Assembly: GCF_000717645.1 (NCBI RefSeq)
Contig: NZ_JNZZ01000004.1
Location: 186,001 to 250,000 of the forward strand
DNA length: 64,000 nt
Direction: 5' to 3'
From: Streptomyces californicus
Lineage (GTDB): Bacteria > Actinomycetota > Actinomycetes > Streptomycetales > Streptomycetaceae
Shown: positions 9,196 to 17,942 of the stretch, piece by piece
How the letters are laid out: every line of letters begins with the position of its first letter
Numbering within the stretch: the first letter of the stretch is position 1
The notes under the pieces: model-generated
Told to the model about the DNA's origin: nothing
Database searches by the model: none
Seen by the model: the letters and a program-made list of their open reading frames with translations, nothing else
Position numbers and translations under genes: made by a program

Positions 9196-10794
9196 ATGAA
9201 CGGCGACCGCGCACCGCGCACCCCGAACCCGTTACCGCCCGCGACGACCCGGCGCGGCCTCCTCACCGGGGCCGCCGCCACCGGATTGACGTGGGCGACC
9301 GCGAGCACCGCCCACGCCGACGACCACCCGGAGAACGCGGCCGGGACCTGCACGGACGTCCCCCACCCCGCCCGGACCCGGACCCTGCGGGGGACGCTGC
9401 CCGCCGGATCACCGGACTACGTCTACCTCCCCGTCGACGTACCGCCCGGGGTGGCCGAGTTCGCCGTCTCCTACACGTACGGCAGACCGCCCGTGCCGCC
9501 CGGAGTCCAGGGCAACGCGCTCGACATCGGCCTCTTCGACGAACGTGGTACGGCGCTGGGCGGGCGCGGCTTCCGGGGCTGGTCCGGCGGGGCGCGCACC
9601 TCGTTCTTCGTCCGCGCCGACGCCGCCACCCCCGGCTACCTCCCCGGCCCCGTACGCCCCGGCACCTGGCACATCGCCCTGGCCCCCTACACCGTGGCGC
9701 CCGAGGGCCTCCCGTACGAGGTGACCGTCACCCTGCGCTTCGGGGAGTCCGCCCCGGCCCCCGTGCCGGTCCACCCGCCGGAGCGGGCCAAGGGGCGCGG
9801 CCGGGCCTGGTACCGGGGCGACTGCCACCTCCACTCCACGCACTCCGACGGCCGGCGCACCCCGGCCGAGGTCGCCGCCGCCGCGCGGGCCGCCGGGCTC
9901 GACTTCATCAACAGCAGCGAGCACAACACCACCTCCGCGCACGCCGCGTGGGAGGGGCTGTGGGGCGACGACCTGCTGATCCTGACCGGCGAGGAGATCA
10001 CCACCCGCAACGGGCACGTGCTGGCCGTCGGCACGGACCCGGGCGTCTTCATCGACTGGCGCTACCGGGCCCGCGACCAGCGCTTCGGCCGGTACGCCCG
10101 CCGGGTGCGCGGGGCCGGCGGGCTCGTCGTGCCCGCCCATCCGCACGCCACCTGCATCGGCTGCTCCTGGAAGTTCGGCTTCGCCGAGGCGGACGCGGTC
10201 GAGGTGTGGAACGGTCCGTGGACCCCGGACGACGAGGTCGCGCTCGCGGAGTGGGACAGCGCTCTGGCGGCCTCCGTGCGGGACACGGGCGGCGGCCCGG
10301 GGCGCTGGCTCCCCGCGATGGGCAACAGCGACGCCCACCGCGAACCGGACCGGGTCGGCCACCCGCAGACCGTCGTGCTGGCCGACGCGCTGTCTCGGCG
10401 GGCGATCCTCGCGGGCATCCGGGCGGGCCGCTCGTACATCGCCGAATCCGCAGGCCTGGCCCTCTCCTTCGGCGCGACGGACGGGCGGGGGCGGCACGCG
10501 GGTATCGGTGAGCGGCTGCGGGCGGCGGCGGACGCGCCCGTGACCGTTCGGCTGGAGGTGTCGGGCGCGGCGGCCGGCTGCACGGTGCGGCTGGTCACCG
10601 ACCAGGGGGTGCTGCTGACCTCGCCGCTGCCCGGGTCGGGGGCGGGCGTGGTGGAGTGGCGTACGACGCCCGCCCACGCCGCGTATGTACGGGCCGAGGT
10701 CCGGCACGCCCCGACCGTGCCGGGGCTGCCGGGCGCGTTCGCGGCGCTCACCAACCCGGTCTTCCTCGACGCGGGGACCGGTACGGAGAGCTGA
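9196..10794 (+). CDS. Tat-exported CehA/McbA-type PHP-domain metallohydrolase
   Basis: The 532-residue product begins with a twin-arginine signal (TTRRGLLTG, hydrophobic region, cleavage after AHA at about residue 39), so it is exported folded. After a beta-rich N-terminal domain, a PHP-type metal-dependent phosphoesterase domain starts near residue 210 with RGDCHLHSTHSDGRR, followed by INSSEHNTT, TGEEITTRNGHVLAVG, VVPAHPHATC and GNSDAHREPDRVG, which supply His/Asp/Glu metal ligands. The family includes the carbaryl hydrolase CehA and the microcin maturation factor McbA, so the chemistry is hydrolysis of an ester or phosphoester; the substrate is unknown. The ATG at 9196 was chosen because it gives the complete Tat signal. 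The C-terminal 90 residues look like an added beta-sandwich. Confidence 0.88.
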   Translation: MNGDRAPRTPNPLPPATTRRGLLTGAAATGLTWATASTAHADDHPENAAGTCTDVPHPARTRTLRGTLPAGSPDYVYLPVDVPPGVAEFAVSYTYGRPPVPPGVQGNALDIGLFDERGTALGGRGFRGWSGGARTSFFVRADAATPGYLPGPVRPGTWHIALAPYTVAPEGLPYEVTVTLRFGESAPAPVPVHPPERAKGRGRAWYRGDCHLHSTHSDGRRTPAEVAAAARAAGLDFINSSEHNTTSAHAAWEGLWGDDLLILTGEEITTRNGHVLAVGTDPGVFIDWRYRARDQRFGRYARRVRGAGGLVVPAHPHATCIGCSWKFGFAEADAVEVWNGPWTPDDEVALAEWDSALAASVRDTGGGPGRWLPAMGNSDAHREPDRVGHPQTVVLADALSRRAILAGIRAGRSYIAESAGLALSFGATDGRGRHAGIGERLRAAADAPVTVRLEVSGAAAGCTVRLVTDQGVLLTSPLPGSGAGVVEWRTTPAHAAYVRAEVRHAPTVPGLPGAFAALTNPVFLDAGTGTES

Positions 10795-10849
10795 GATACG
10801 GGAAGGGTCAGGGCACGCGCGGCGGTCGGCCGGGCGGAGAGGAGCGGGC

Positions 10850-11338
10850 ATGGGGTCGGCACCAGGGCGGGGACCGGGGCTCGGGCTGGGGTACTTCCTG
10901 CTCCCGGCGGGCGGCGTGCTGAGCCTGACCGGCGTGATCACCGGCGACGGCACGCTGACCGGCCTGAGCTGGATCATGTGGCTGCTCGGCATCCTGCTGC
11001 TCCTGTGGAACCGCTCGCGCCGCCCGGCCGACCCGCGCGAACTGGCGGCGGCGGCCGCCGCCGGAGACGCGCGGGCGGTACGGGGGCTGCGCACGCTCGC
11101 CCTGACCGCCCGCGCGGAGGGCCGCCCCGACGCGGCGGAACGGATGCTGCGGCAGGCGGCGGAGGCGGGCGACGCGGAGTCGATGTGGGAGCTGGGCCGC
11201 CTGGTCGAGCACCGCCGGGGCCTGCCGGAGGCGGAACCGTGGTTCCGGATGGCGGCGGACCACGGCCACACGGTGGCGAAGCGCCTGTTCCGCCCGGGCG
11301 GCGCCCTGCACCGGGACGGCGCGGGGCCTACGGGATAG
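10850..11338 (+). CDS. Small membrane protein with Sel1-like repeats
   Basis: The protein has 162 residues. Two hydrophobic segments (about residues 13-30 and 38-53, ending LLLLWNRSRR) anchor it, followed by a cytoplasmic helical region of two Sel1/TPR-like units (for example DAAERMLRQAAEAGDAESMW and AEPWFRMAADHGHTVAKRLF). Such repeats usually mediate protein contacts. The ATG at 10850 has GGAG upstream. It follows the PHP-domain gene by 55 bases in the same direction and may be cotranscribed. Its function is unknown. Confidence 0.8.
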   Translation: MGSAPGRGPGLGLGYFLLPAGGVLSLTGVITGDGTLTGLSWIMWLLGILLLLWNRSRRPADPRELAAAAAAGDARAVRGLRTLALTARAEGRPDAAERMLRQAAEAGDAESMWELGRLVEHRRGLPEAEPWFRMAADHGHTVAKRLFRPGGALHRDGAGPTG

Positions 11339-11448
11339 GGCTCACCGGGTGGCGCATCTCTCGTTACGGGGCAGAGGTGCGGGCTCGCCCCCGTCGCCTC
11401 GACCTCCCCGGTTTCGGCGGTTCTCCGTCACTGCCCAGCCTGGGGAAT

Positions 11449-11467
11449 TTAGGTTAGCCTAACCTAA
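11449..11467. promoter_or_regulatory. Iron box (DmdR1/IdeR operator)
   Basis: TTAGGTTAGCCTAACCTAA is a 19-base palindrome; read on the minus strand it is TTAGGTTAGGCTAACCTAA, the textbook actinobacterial iron box bound by DmdR1/IdeR/DtxR with Fe(II). It sits 52 bases before the GTG of the siderophore-interacting protein gene, so that gene should be repressed when iron is plentiful. Confidence 0.95.
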
Positions 11468-11519
11468 AGCAAATCTCTGGTGAGGGGCCGAAAGGCCGGG
11501 GCGAGGCAGGAGATGGACC

Positions 11520-12248
11520 GTGGGTCATGGCTGGGAGGGCGTCGTCCTCAAACTGTTCCGGGGGCGTGACTTCACGTTCACCGTGACCGGAGCGGAACAG
11601 GTCACCGACCGCTTCCGCCGGGTGCACGTGACTGATGGCGGGCTGCTCGCGGCGACCGGAGGGGCGCATCCGACGATGTGGGTGCGGCTGTGGTTCGAGA
11701 AGGACGGCAAACCGCATCAGCGCGCCTACACCCTGGTCGACCCCGATCCGGAGGCCGGTACCTTCAGTCTGGAATTCGCCCTGCACGAGGGGCCCGCGTG
11801 CGCCTGGGCGCGGGAGGCGAAGGCCGGCGACACGATCGACGCGACGCTCCAGGGCACCGGCTTCACGCTGCCCGACCCGGCTCCCGCGCGGCTCTTCGTG
11901 ATCGGTGACGCGGCGGCGCTGCCCGCCGTCAACTCCCTGCTGGACGCGGTCCCGCGCACCCCCGCGACGATCTGGTTCGAAACCGCGCACGAGGACGACC
12001 GGAAACTGCCGTTCCGCCTCGACGAGGCCCACCACACCCTCCACCACGTGGAGCGCCGCGAGGCGGGGGCGCATCTCGTCGCCGAGGTGAAGGCGGCCCT
12101 GCCGGGGTTGCTGGGCGAGGACCGGTCGGACGCGTACGTCTGGGTCGCCTGCGACACGTCCACCACCCGGGCCCTGTCCGCGTACCTCCGCAAGGAGCTG
12201 GGCCTGCCCAAGGACCGGGTGAACGCGCTGGGTTACTGGCGGCCGTAG
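11520..12248 (+). CDS. Siderophore-interacting protein (FAD-dependent ferric-siderophore reductase, SIP family)
   Basis: The 242-residue protein has an N-terminal FAD-binding beta-barrel (RFRRVHVTDGG, then QRAYTLVDPDPEAGTFSLEF carrying the R-x-Y-T flavin motif at about residues 67-70, then HEGPACAWA) and a C-terminal SIP domain (LFVIGDAAALPAVNSLLDAV, VWVACDTSTTRALSAYLRKEL, GYWRP). It reduces ferric siderophores in the cytoplasm to release Fe(II), using NAD(P)H or ferredoxin as donor. The start is the GTG at 11520, 7 bases after AGGAG; the ATG at 11513 is out of frame. The iron box upstream shows iron-starvation control. No siderophore biosynthesis or transporter genes are adjacent. Confidence 0.93.
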   Translation: MGHGWEGVVLKLFRGRDFTFTVTGAEQVTDRFRRVHVTDGGLLAATGGAHPTMWVRLWFEKDGKPHQRAYTLVDPDPEAGTFSLEFALHEGPACAWAREAKAGDTIDATLQGTGFTLPDPAPARLFVIGDAAALPAVNSLLDAVPRTPATIWFETAHEDDRKLPFRLDEAHHTLHHVERREAGAHLVAEVKAALPGLLGEDRSDAYVWVACDTSTTRALSAYLRKELGLPKDRVNALGYWRP

Positions 12249-12280
12249 CCCAGCACGTTCACCCCGCCTCTCCGGAGACC

Positions 12281-13861
12281 TCAGTCCTCGACCACGAGGG
12301 CCGGGGTCTCCTTCGTGAGCACCTCGCCCCGGAAGAACGCCGGGCTGCGGCGCTCCATGGCGATCATCAGCACCACGCCGAGGAGCAGCAGCCCGACCCC
12401 GATGACGAACACCGAGCCGACGCCGAAGACCGAGGAGCCGGAGCCGTACGCCGGGTCCCACATGTCGTAGAGCGTCTTGGCGAAGACGGCGGCGAGCAGG
12501 ACGCCGCCGACCAGCGGGAAGAGGCCCTTGAAGACCAGGTCCCGGGCGGAGCGGGCGAGTTCGGCGCGGAAGTACCAGACGCAGGCGAACGCGGTCAGCG
12601 CGTAGTAGAAGCAGATCATGAGGCCGAGCGCGTAGATGGTGTCGACCAGGACGTGCTCGCTGACCAGGGTCATCACGGTGTAGAAGACGCCGGTGCCGAT
12701 GCCCGCCGTGACGGTGGCGCGGCCGGGGGTCTTGAAGCGGGGGTGGACCTTGGCGTACGAGGCGGGCATGGCCTCGTACGCGGACATCGCGAGCACCGTG
12801 CGGGCGACCGGGATGAACGTGGTCTGGAGGCTCGCGGCGGCCGAGGCGAGCACCGCGAGGAAGAGCAGGACGCCGAGTCCGGGGCCCATGACGGGTCCGG
12901 CGAGGGCGGCGAAGACGTTGTCGGAGGTCTCCGGGTTGGCGAGGCCGAGCCCGGACTCGCCGGAGCCGACGGCCATCTGCGCGGCGATGCCGGTGGCGAG
13001 GTAGGAGCCGACCAGGACGACCATCGCGATGAGGGCCGCGCGGCCGGGGGTCTTCTCGCTGCCGGTGGTCTCCTCGTTGGCGGTCAGGCAGGCGTCCCAG
13101 CCCCAGAACATGAAGATGGAGAGCGACAGGCCGGCGGTGAAGGCCGCGAAGGACTGGACGGCGAACGGGTTCAGCCAGGACCAGGAGAAGTCGAGCGAGG
13201 ACGCGAACTCCGGCCCGCCGCTGCCGGCCTTGCTCAGGGCCATGGCCACGAACACGGCGAGGACGACCAGTTGGAGGCCGACGAGGGCGTACTGGACGCC
13301 CTTGGTGGCCGTCATGCCCCGGTAGCTGATGGCGGTGGCGACCGCGATGAGTACGAGGCACGTCAGGATGTGGACGGGCTTGCTGTCGTCCATCGCGGCG
13401 ACCGAGGCGCTGCCGGTGATCTCGCCCGCCAGCAGCCAGAAGTACGAGGTGGCGACGCCCGCGAGGTTGGACAGCACGATGATCGTCGCGATGACGAGGC
13501 CCCAGCCGCACATCCAGCCGACGCGCGGGCCGAACGCCTTCACCGTCCAGGTGAAGGAGGTGCCGCAGTCCGGCATCACCCGGTTCAGCTCGCGGTAGGC
13601 GAAGGCGACGAGCAGCATCGGCAGGAAGCCGGCCAGGAAGACGGCGGGCATCTGCACGCCGACCTCTCCGGCGGTCGAGCCGAGGGTGGACGTCAGGCAG
13701 TAGACCGGGGCGACGGTGGAGACGCCGATGACGGCGCTTCCCATGAGGCCGACGGAATTGCCGCCGAGCCCCTTGCCCCGCACACCGCCACCGTCACCGT
13801 CGGCCGGGGCACTTCCCCGTACCGTGTCTCCGGCCTGTGGCCGCGCGTCCAGCTGAGTCAT
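12281..13861 (-). CDS. APC-superfamily amino acid/amine permease
   Basis: The protein has 526 residues and about 12 hydrophobic segments starting at roughly residue 40 (SVGLMGSAVIGVSTVAPVYC) and ending near residue 505, typical of the amino acid-polyamine-organocation family. The first helix carries the substrate-backbone-binding pattern of APC proteins. It should import an amino acid or amine by proton symport. The ATG at 13861 gives a sensible hydrophilic N-terminus (MTQLDARPQAG) but has no clear Shine-Dalgarno; GTG at about 13891 is an alternative. It is the last gene of a minus-strand row with an aldehyde dehydrogenase and an amidohydrolase, which suggests uptake of their substrate. Confidence 0.88.
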   Translation of the reverse strand: MTQLDARPQAGDTVRGSAPADGDGGGVRGKGLGGNSVGLMGSAVIGVSTVAPVYCLTSTLGSTAGEVGVQMPAVFLAGFLPMLLVAFAYRELNRVMPDCGTSFTWTVKAFGPRVGWMCGWGLVIATIIVLSNLAGVATSYFWLLAGEITGSASVAAMDDSKPVHILTCLVLIAVATAISYRGMTATKGVQYALVGLQLVVLAVFVAMALSKAGSGGPEFASSLDFSWSWLNPFAVQSFAAFTAGLSLSIFMFWGWDACLTANEETTGSEKTPGRAALIAMVVLVGSYLATGIAAQMAVGSGESGLGLANPETSDNVFAALAGPVMGPGLGVLLFLAVLASAAASLQTTFIPVARTVLAMSAYEAMPASYAKVHPRFKTPGRATVTAGIGTGVFYTVMTLVSEHVLVDTIYALGLMICFYYALTAFACVWYFRAELARSARDLVFKGLFPLVGGVLLAAVFAKTLYDMWDPAYGSGSSVFGVGSVFVIGVGLLLLGVVLMIAMERRSPAFFRGEVLTKETPALVVED

Positions 13862-14211
13862 GAGGAGGACGTTATGCGCTGCGATATCCACATCCGGAGG
13901 ATGAGACTCCTCTGTCTCACCCTTGGATGCATCACCCAATCTCCCGCGAACACCTGATGAATTGAAGGTCAAATTTGCGCAGAACCTTGCAATGCGTGCC
14001 ACCGAACCGAGAGTAACCACGTACGGTAACCGCAGCCGTGTCCGTTTTGGGTGGATTCAAAATTTTCCCGCGCCGGTCCGGGCAGCGAGCCCGAGCCCCC
14101 GTCCGACCGTCCCCTGACCGTCCCCCGGCCGCGCCCAGGCCGCCGTCCCGGCCCCGGCCCGGACCGTCCCCCGGCCTCGTCCCGGCCCCCCGCCCGGACC
14201 GCCTCCCGCCC
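13862..14211. other. Spacer upstream of the permease gene
   Basis: This 350-base spacer holds no credible gene. The part next to the permease (13862-14080) has lower GC and probably carries the permease promoter. From 14090 to 14211 it is a C-rich run of imperfect repeats around CGGCCCCCCGCCCGGAC and GACCGTCCCCCGGCC, at the 3' end of the aldehyde dehydrogenase gene. I see no convincing terminator hairpin or operator. Confidence 0.5.
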
Positions 14212-15675
14212 TCACCCCGGCCAGACGATCGCCTGCGTCTCGCTGTAGGCGTGCAGCGCGTACGAGCCCACGTCCCGCCCCACCCCGCTCTTCTTGAACC
14301 CGCCGAACGGGGCCTCCATGTTCCGCCCGACCGTGTTCACGCCGACCCCGCCCGCGCGCAGCCGCCGGGCGATCCGGAAGGCGCGCGCCACGTCTCCGGA
14401 CCACACGTAGTCGATGAGGCCGTAGTCGCTGTCGTCGGCCAGCGCGATCGCCTCCTCCTCGTCGTCGAAGGGGACGACCACGACGACCGGACCGAAGATC
14501 TCGTCCCGGACCACCCGCATGTCGGCGGTGCAGTCGGCCAGCAGCGTGGGGGCCACGTAGAAGCCCCGGTCCAGGTGGCCGGGCCGCTCGCCGCCCGCGA
14601 CCACCCGCGCCCCCTCCTTCCGGCCCAGCTCCACGTACGCCTCGACGCGGTCGCGGTGGGCGGCGGAGATCACCGGGCCGACCACGGTGGCCCGGTCGGC
14701 GGGGTCCCCCACGGTCAGCGCGTTCGCGTACGCGGCCAGGCGGGCGGTCAGCTCGTCGTACCGGGACCGGTGGACCAGGACGCGGGTCGGAGCCGTACAG
14801 ATCTGTCCGCTGTAGAACGAGAACGTCGTCCCGATCCCCGCGACGGCCGAGCTCAGGTCGGCGTCCTCCAGCACCAGGGCGGCCCCCTTGCCGCCCAGCT
14901 CCATCAGCTGCCGCTTCATCCCGCGCCCGCAGACCTCCGCGATGCGCTGCCCGACGGCGGTGGAGCCGGTGAAGCTGACCATGTCCACGTCCCCGGAGTC
15001 CACGGCGGCCTCGCCCGCCTCCGGACCGGAGCCGGTGACGACGTTCACCACCCCCGGCGGAACGCCCGCCTCCGCGAGGGCTGCGGCCAGCCGGTAGACG
15101 GAGAGCGGGTCCTGCGGGGCGGGCTTCACCACGACCGTGTTGCCCATCGCGAGCGCGGGCGCGATCTTGCCCGCCGGGTTGGCCCAGGGGTTGTTGTACG
15201 AGGTGATGCAGGTGACCACGCCGACCGGCCGGCGGACGGCCAGCGCCCCGAAGATCCCCGCCCGCCCCATCGGCCCGGCCTCGTTGATCTGCGGGGCGAC
15301 GGCCTCCTCCACCGGTTCCAGGGCCCCGCGCGCGTACCGCCGGAACCGGGCGACGCCCACGCCCACCTGCATCCCCCGGGCCGTGGAGGCGGTGGCTCCG
15401 CTCTCCCGCCGGGCGATCTCGGCGTGGGCGGGGAGGTCGCGCGCGATGATGTCCGCCGTACGGTCGAGGATCGCGGCACGCTCCTCGGGCCGGGTCCGCG
15501 ACCAGGCCGGGAAGGCCGCTCTCGCCGCCGCCGCCGCTTCGTACACCTGGGCGCGGCTCGCCTCGGGGGCGAGGCCGACGACCTCCTCGGTGGCGGGGTC
15601 GACGACCTCGTAGTGGCCGCCGGCGGGCTCGGTCCACTGCCCGCCGATGAACAGCCGCTCGGGTACGGGGCTCAC
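14212..15675 (-). CDS. NAD(P)-dependent aldehyde dehydrogenase
   Basis: The 487-residue protein has normal ALDH-superfamily length. The catalytic Cys is C293 (SGQICTAPTR), the general base is E259 (LMELGGKG), the oxyanion Asn lies in SYNNPW at about residue 161, and K184 in VVVKPAPQDP contacts the cofactor. It oxidises an aldehyde to the acid. The GTG start at 15675 overlaps the stop of the amidohydrolase gene (GTGA at 15672-15675), so the two are translationally coupled and probably catalyse successive steps. The sequence resembles benzaldehyde/vanillin-type ALDHs in the SYNNPW region, but the substrate is not determined. Confidence 0.92.
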   Translation of the reverse strand: MSPVPERLFIGGQWTEPAGGHYEVVDPATEEVVGLAPEASRAQVYEAAAAARAAFPAWSRTRPEERAAILDRTADIIARDLPAHAEIARRESGATASTARGMQVGVGVARFRRYARGALEPVEEAVAPQINEAGPMGRAGIFGALAVRRPVGVVTCITSYNNPWANPAGKIAPALAMGNTVVVKPAPQDPLSVYRLAAALAEAGVPPGVVNVVTGSGPEAGEAAVDSGDVDMVSFTGSTAVGQRIAEVCGRGMKRQLMELGGKGAALVLEDADLSSAVAGIGTTFSFYSGQICTAPTRVLVHRSRYDELTARLAAYANALTVGDPADRATVVGPVISAAHRDRVEAYVELGRKEGARVVAGGERPGHLDRGFYVAPTLLADCTADMRVVRDEIFGPVVVVVPFDDEEEAIALADDSDYGLIDYVWSGDVARAFRIARRLRAGGVGVNTVGRNMEAPFGGFKKSGVGRDVGSYALHAYSETQAIVWPG

Positions 15676-17411
15676 GCGGTACTCACCGTCCGGGTGTCAC
15701 GGCCCGAGCGCAGCACCGTCCCCGGCACCGCACCCGTCACCTTGTCGTCGCGCAGGGTCTCCACCCCGTTGACGCGTACGGAGACGATCCCCACCGCCTT
15801 GGAGTCCAGGCGCGGGCTGTCGCCCGGCAGGTCGTGGACGAGGGTCGCCGGCCCGGCGTCGATCCGCTCGGGGTCGAAGAGGACGAGGTCGGCGTGGAAG
15901 CCCTCCTCGATCCGGCCGCGCTCGCGCAGCCCGAAGAGGCGGGCCGGGTCGTCGGTCAGCATCTTCACGGCGGTGGTCAGGGGCACCAGCTTCCGCCCGC
16001 GCAGGCAGTCGCCGAGGAAGCGCGTGGTGTACGGGGCCCCGCACATCCGGTCCAGGTGCGCGCCCGCGTCGGAGCCGCCGAGCAGCACGTCCTCGTGCTC
16101 CCAGGTGCGCTGCCGCAGCTCCCAGGAGGCGGGGTCGTTGTCGGTGGGCATCGGCCACAGCACCGTCCGCAGGTCGTCGGCGGCGCAGATCTCGACCAGG
16201 CAGGCGAACGGCTCCTGTCCGCGTTCGGCCGCGATGTCGTTGACGACCCGCCCGCTGAGCCCTTCGTTGGCGGCGCTGTAGGTGTCCCCGATGACGTACC
16301 GGCCGAAGTCGGCGAGCCGCCGGAAGACCCCGGCCTCCTCGCTGTCGGCGCGGCGCAGCATCTCGGCGCGGGTCGCGGGGTCCCGGAGCCGTTCGACGCG
16401 CTCGGGCACGGGGAGCGCGAGGATCTCGCCCCAGCCGGGGAGGAGGTTGAGGGCGCAGAACGTGCCGAGCGACATGTTCATCGGGGTGAGGATCGGCATG
16501 GTCAGCGCCACGATCCGGCCGCCGGCCGCGCGGGCGCGCTCGCTGGGGACCAGTTGGCGCGGCACGCGGTCGGGGACGGCGGCGTCGATGGTCAGGACGT
16601 TCCAGTTCAGGGGGCGCCCGGCGACGGCCGTCATGTCGACGAGCAGGTCGATCTCCTCGTCGGAGAACCGGTCCAGGCACCCGGCGACGATCGCCTCCAA
16701 CTGCGTCCCTTCATGCTCCCCGACCGCCCGGCACAGTGCGAGCAGCTCCTCGGGGCGGGCGTGCCGGGAGGCGACGGGTTCGCCGTCGCCGTCGGAGTGG
16801 GTGGCGGACTGGGTGGTGGAGAGCCCCCAGGCGCCGGCGTCCATCGCGTCGTGGAAGAGGGTGAGCATGGCGTCCATCTGCGCCGGGGTGGGCTGCCCGC
16901 CGATCGCGTCCGGGCCCATGACGTGGCGCCGCAGGGCGCAGTGCCCGACCATGAACCCGGCGTTGACGGCGATCCGTCCTTCGAGGGCGTCGAGGTACTC
17001 GCGGAAGCTGGACCATGTCCAGTCGACGCCCTCCTCCAGGGCGGCCAGCGCCATGCCCTCCACCCGCGCCATCATCCGCCGGGTGTAGTCGGCGTCCTCG
17101 GGCCGGTCGGGGTGGAGCGGGGCGAGGGTGAACCCGCAGTTGCCCCCGGCGACGGTGGTGACGCCGTGGTTCATGGAGGGCGTGGCGTAGGGGTCCCAGA
17201 AGAGCTGGGCGTCGTAGTGGGTGTGCGGGTCGACGAACCCGGGGGCGAGGACGAGCCCGTCGGCGTCCTCGCTGGTGACGGCCTCCTCGGTGACGGCCCC
17301 CGGTTCGGCGACGACGGCGATCCGCCCGTCGCGGATGCCGACGTCGGCGGGGTACGCGGGCCCGCCGGTGCCGTCCACGACGGTCGCGCGGCGGATGAGG
17401 TGGTCGAGCAT
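15672..17411 (-). CDS. Amidohydrolase-superfamily protein, N-acyl-D-amino-acid deacylase type
   Basis: The 579-residue protein has a small beta-sandwich at both ends and a metal-dependent TIM barrel. Key parts are the HxH-like metal site in GFVDPHTHYDAQLFWDP (about residues 63-79), GNCGFTLAP with the Cys typical of D-aminoacylases, MVGHCALRRHVMG, STTQSATHSDG, and the Asp of LLGGSDAGAHLDRMCG near residue 475. The family hydrolyses N-acyl-D-amino acids, hydantoin-like or other cyclic amides. ATG at 17411 follows AAGGGAA. It overlaps the downstream aldehyde dehydrogenase by four bases. Being next to an LLM monooxygenase and a permease suggests a catabolic route rather than cell-wall recycling. 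Confidence 0.88.
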   Translation of the reverse strand: MLDHLIRRATVVDGTGGPAYPADVGIRDGRIAVVAEPGAVTEEAVTSEDADGLVLAPGFVDPHTHYDAQLFWDPYATPSMNHGVTTVAGGNCGFTLAPLHPDRPEDADYTRRMMARVEGMALAALEEGVDWTWSSFREYLDALEGRIAVNAGFMVGHCALRRHVMGPDAIGGQPTPAQMDAMLTLFHDAMDAGAWGLSTTQSATHSDGDGEPVASRHARPEELLALCRAVGEHEGTQLEAIVAGCLDRFSDEEIDLLVDMTAVAGRPLNWNVLTIDAAVPDRVPRQLVPSERARAAGGRIVALTMPILTPMNMSLGTFCALNLLPGWGEILALPVPERVERLRDPATRAEMLRRADSEEAGVFRRLADFGRYVIGDTYSAANEGLSGRVVNDIAAERGQEPFACLVEICAADDLRTVLWPMPTDNDPASWELRQRTWEHEDVLLGGSDAGAHLDRMCGAPYTTRFLGDCLRGRKLVPLTTAVKMLTDDPARLFGLRERGRIEEGFHADLVLFDPERIDAGPATLVHDLPGDSPRLDSKAVGIVSVRVNGVETLRDDKVTGAVPGTVLRSGRDTRTVSTA

Positions 17412-17445
17412 GGCGGTTCCCTTCGGCGTGGGCTTCTTCTGCGGA

Positions 17446-17660
17446 CGGGGTCGCGGGGGCCGCTCTCCCGGGCGGGGGTGCGCGGGCGCCTTCCCCGGTG
17501 GGGTCGCGGGGGCGCCTTCCCCGGTGGGGTCCTTCTCCGGGCGGGCTCGCGCGGGGTCTCTTCCGGGCCGGCTCGCGCGGGGGCCTTCCCTGGGCCCCGG
17601 GCGGGCTCGCGCGGGGCCTTTCTTCGGATCGGGTCGCGCGGGGCCTTCTCCGGGTGGGAC
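17446..17660. repeat. GC-rich minisatellite, about eight units of roughly 26 bases
   Basis: Imperfect units of the type GGGCTCGCGCGGGGCCTT followed by CTCCGGG run through this stretch; good copies begin near 17541, 17570, 17601 and 17629, and diverged copies start near 17446. It fills the space between the amidohydrolase start and the next gene upstream. Frames through it encode only Pro/Arg/Gly-rich text, so I treat it as non-coding. Confidence 0.75.
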
Positions 17661-17830
17661 GGCCGGGGTACGCACGCTTCGGCCGCGGTACGTACCCCGG
17701 CTCGTCAGGACGACGGTCCGGGAAGCCGCCGCCCGGCTCTGGGCGGAACCAGCCCCCGCGCGGCGGCGGGGCGCGCCCTCTCGGCCCTTACGGCGCTTGA
17801 GGGGCGGGGTCCGGGGCAGCGTCCCGAGCG

Positions 17831-17942
17831 GCTCACCGCCGCCCGGGACCGCGAGGTCGGACGTGCCCTCAGCTCACCACCGCCCGGGACCACGAGGGCC
17901 GACGCGCCCTCAGCTCGCAGCCGCCCGGAAACGCGAGGTCCG
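17831..17942. repeat. 41-base tandem repeat that includes the 3' end of the LLM gene
   Basis: Three copies with an exact period of 41 start at 17831, 17872 and 17913 with GCTCACCGCCGCCCGGGACC, GCTCACCACCGCCCGGGACC and GCTCGCAGCCGCCCGGAAAC. The third copy is the coding end of the LLM gene (stop at 17910-17912); the first two lie beyond the stop. This looks like local duplication of the gene's last codons into the spacer. Confidence 0.85.

Noticed and set aside
11513..11519. ATG at 11513 as start of the siderophore-interacting protein
   Set aside because: It is out of frame with the conserved protein; GTG at 11520 is in frame and correctly spaced from AGGAG.
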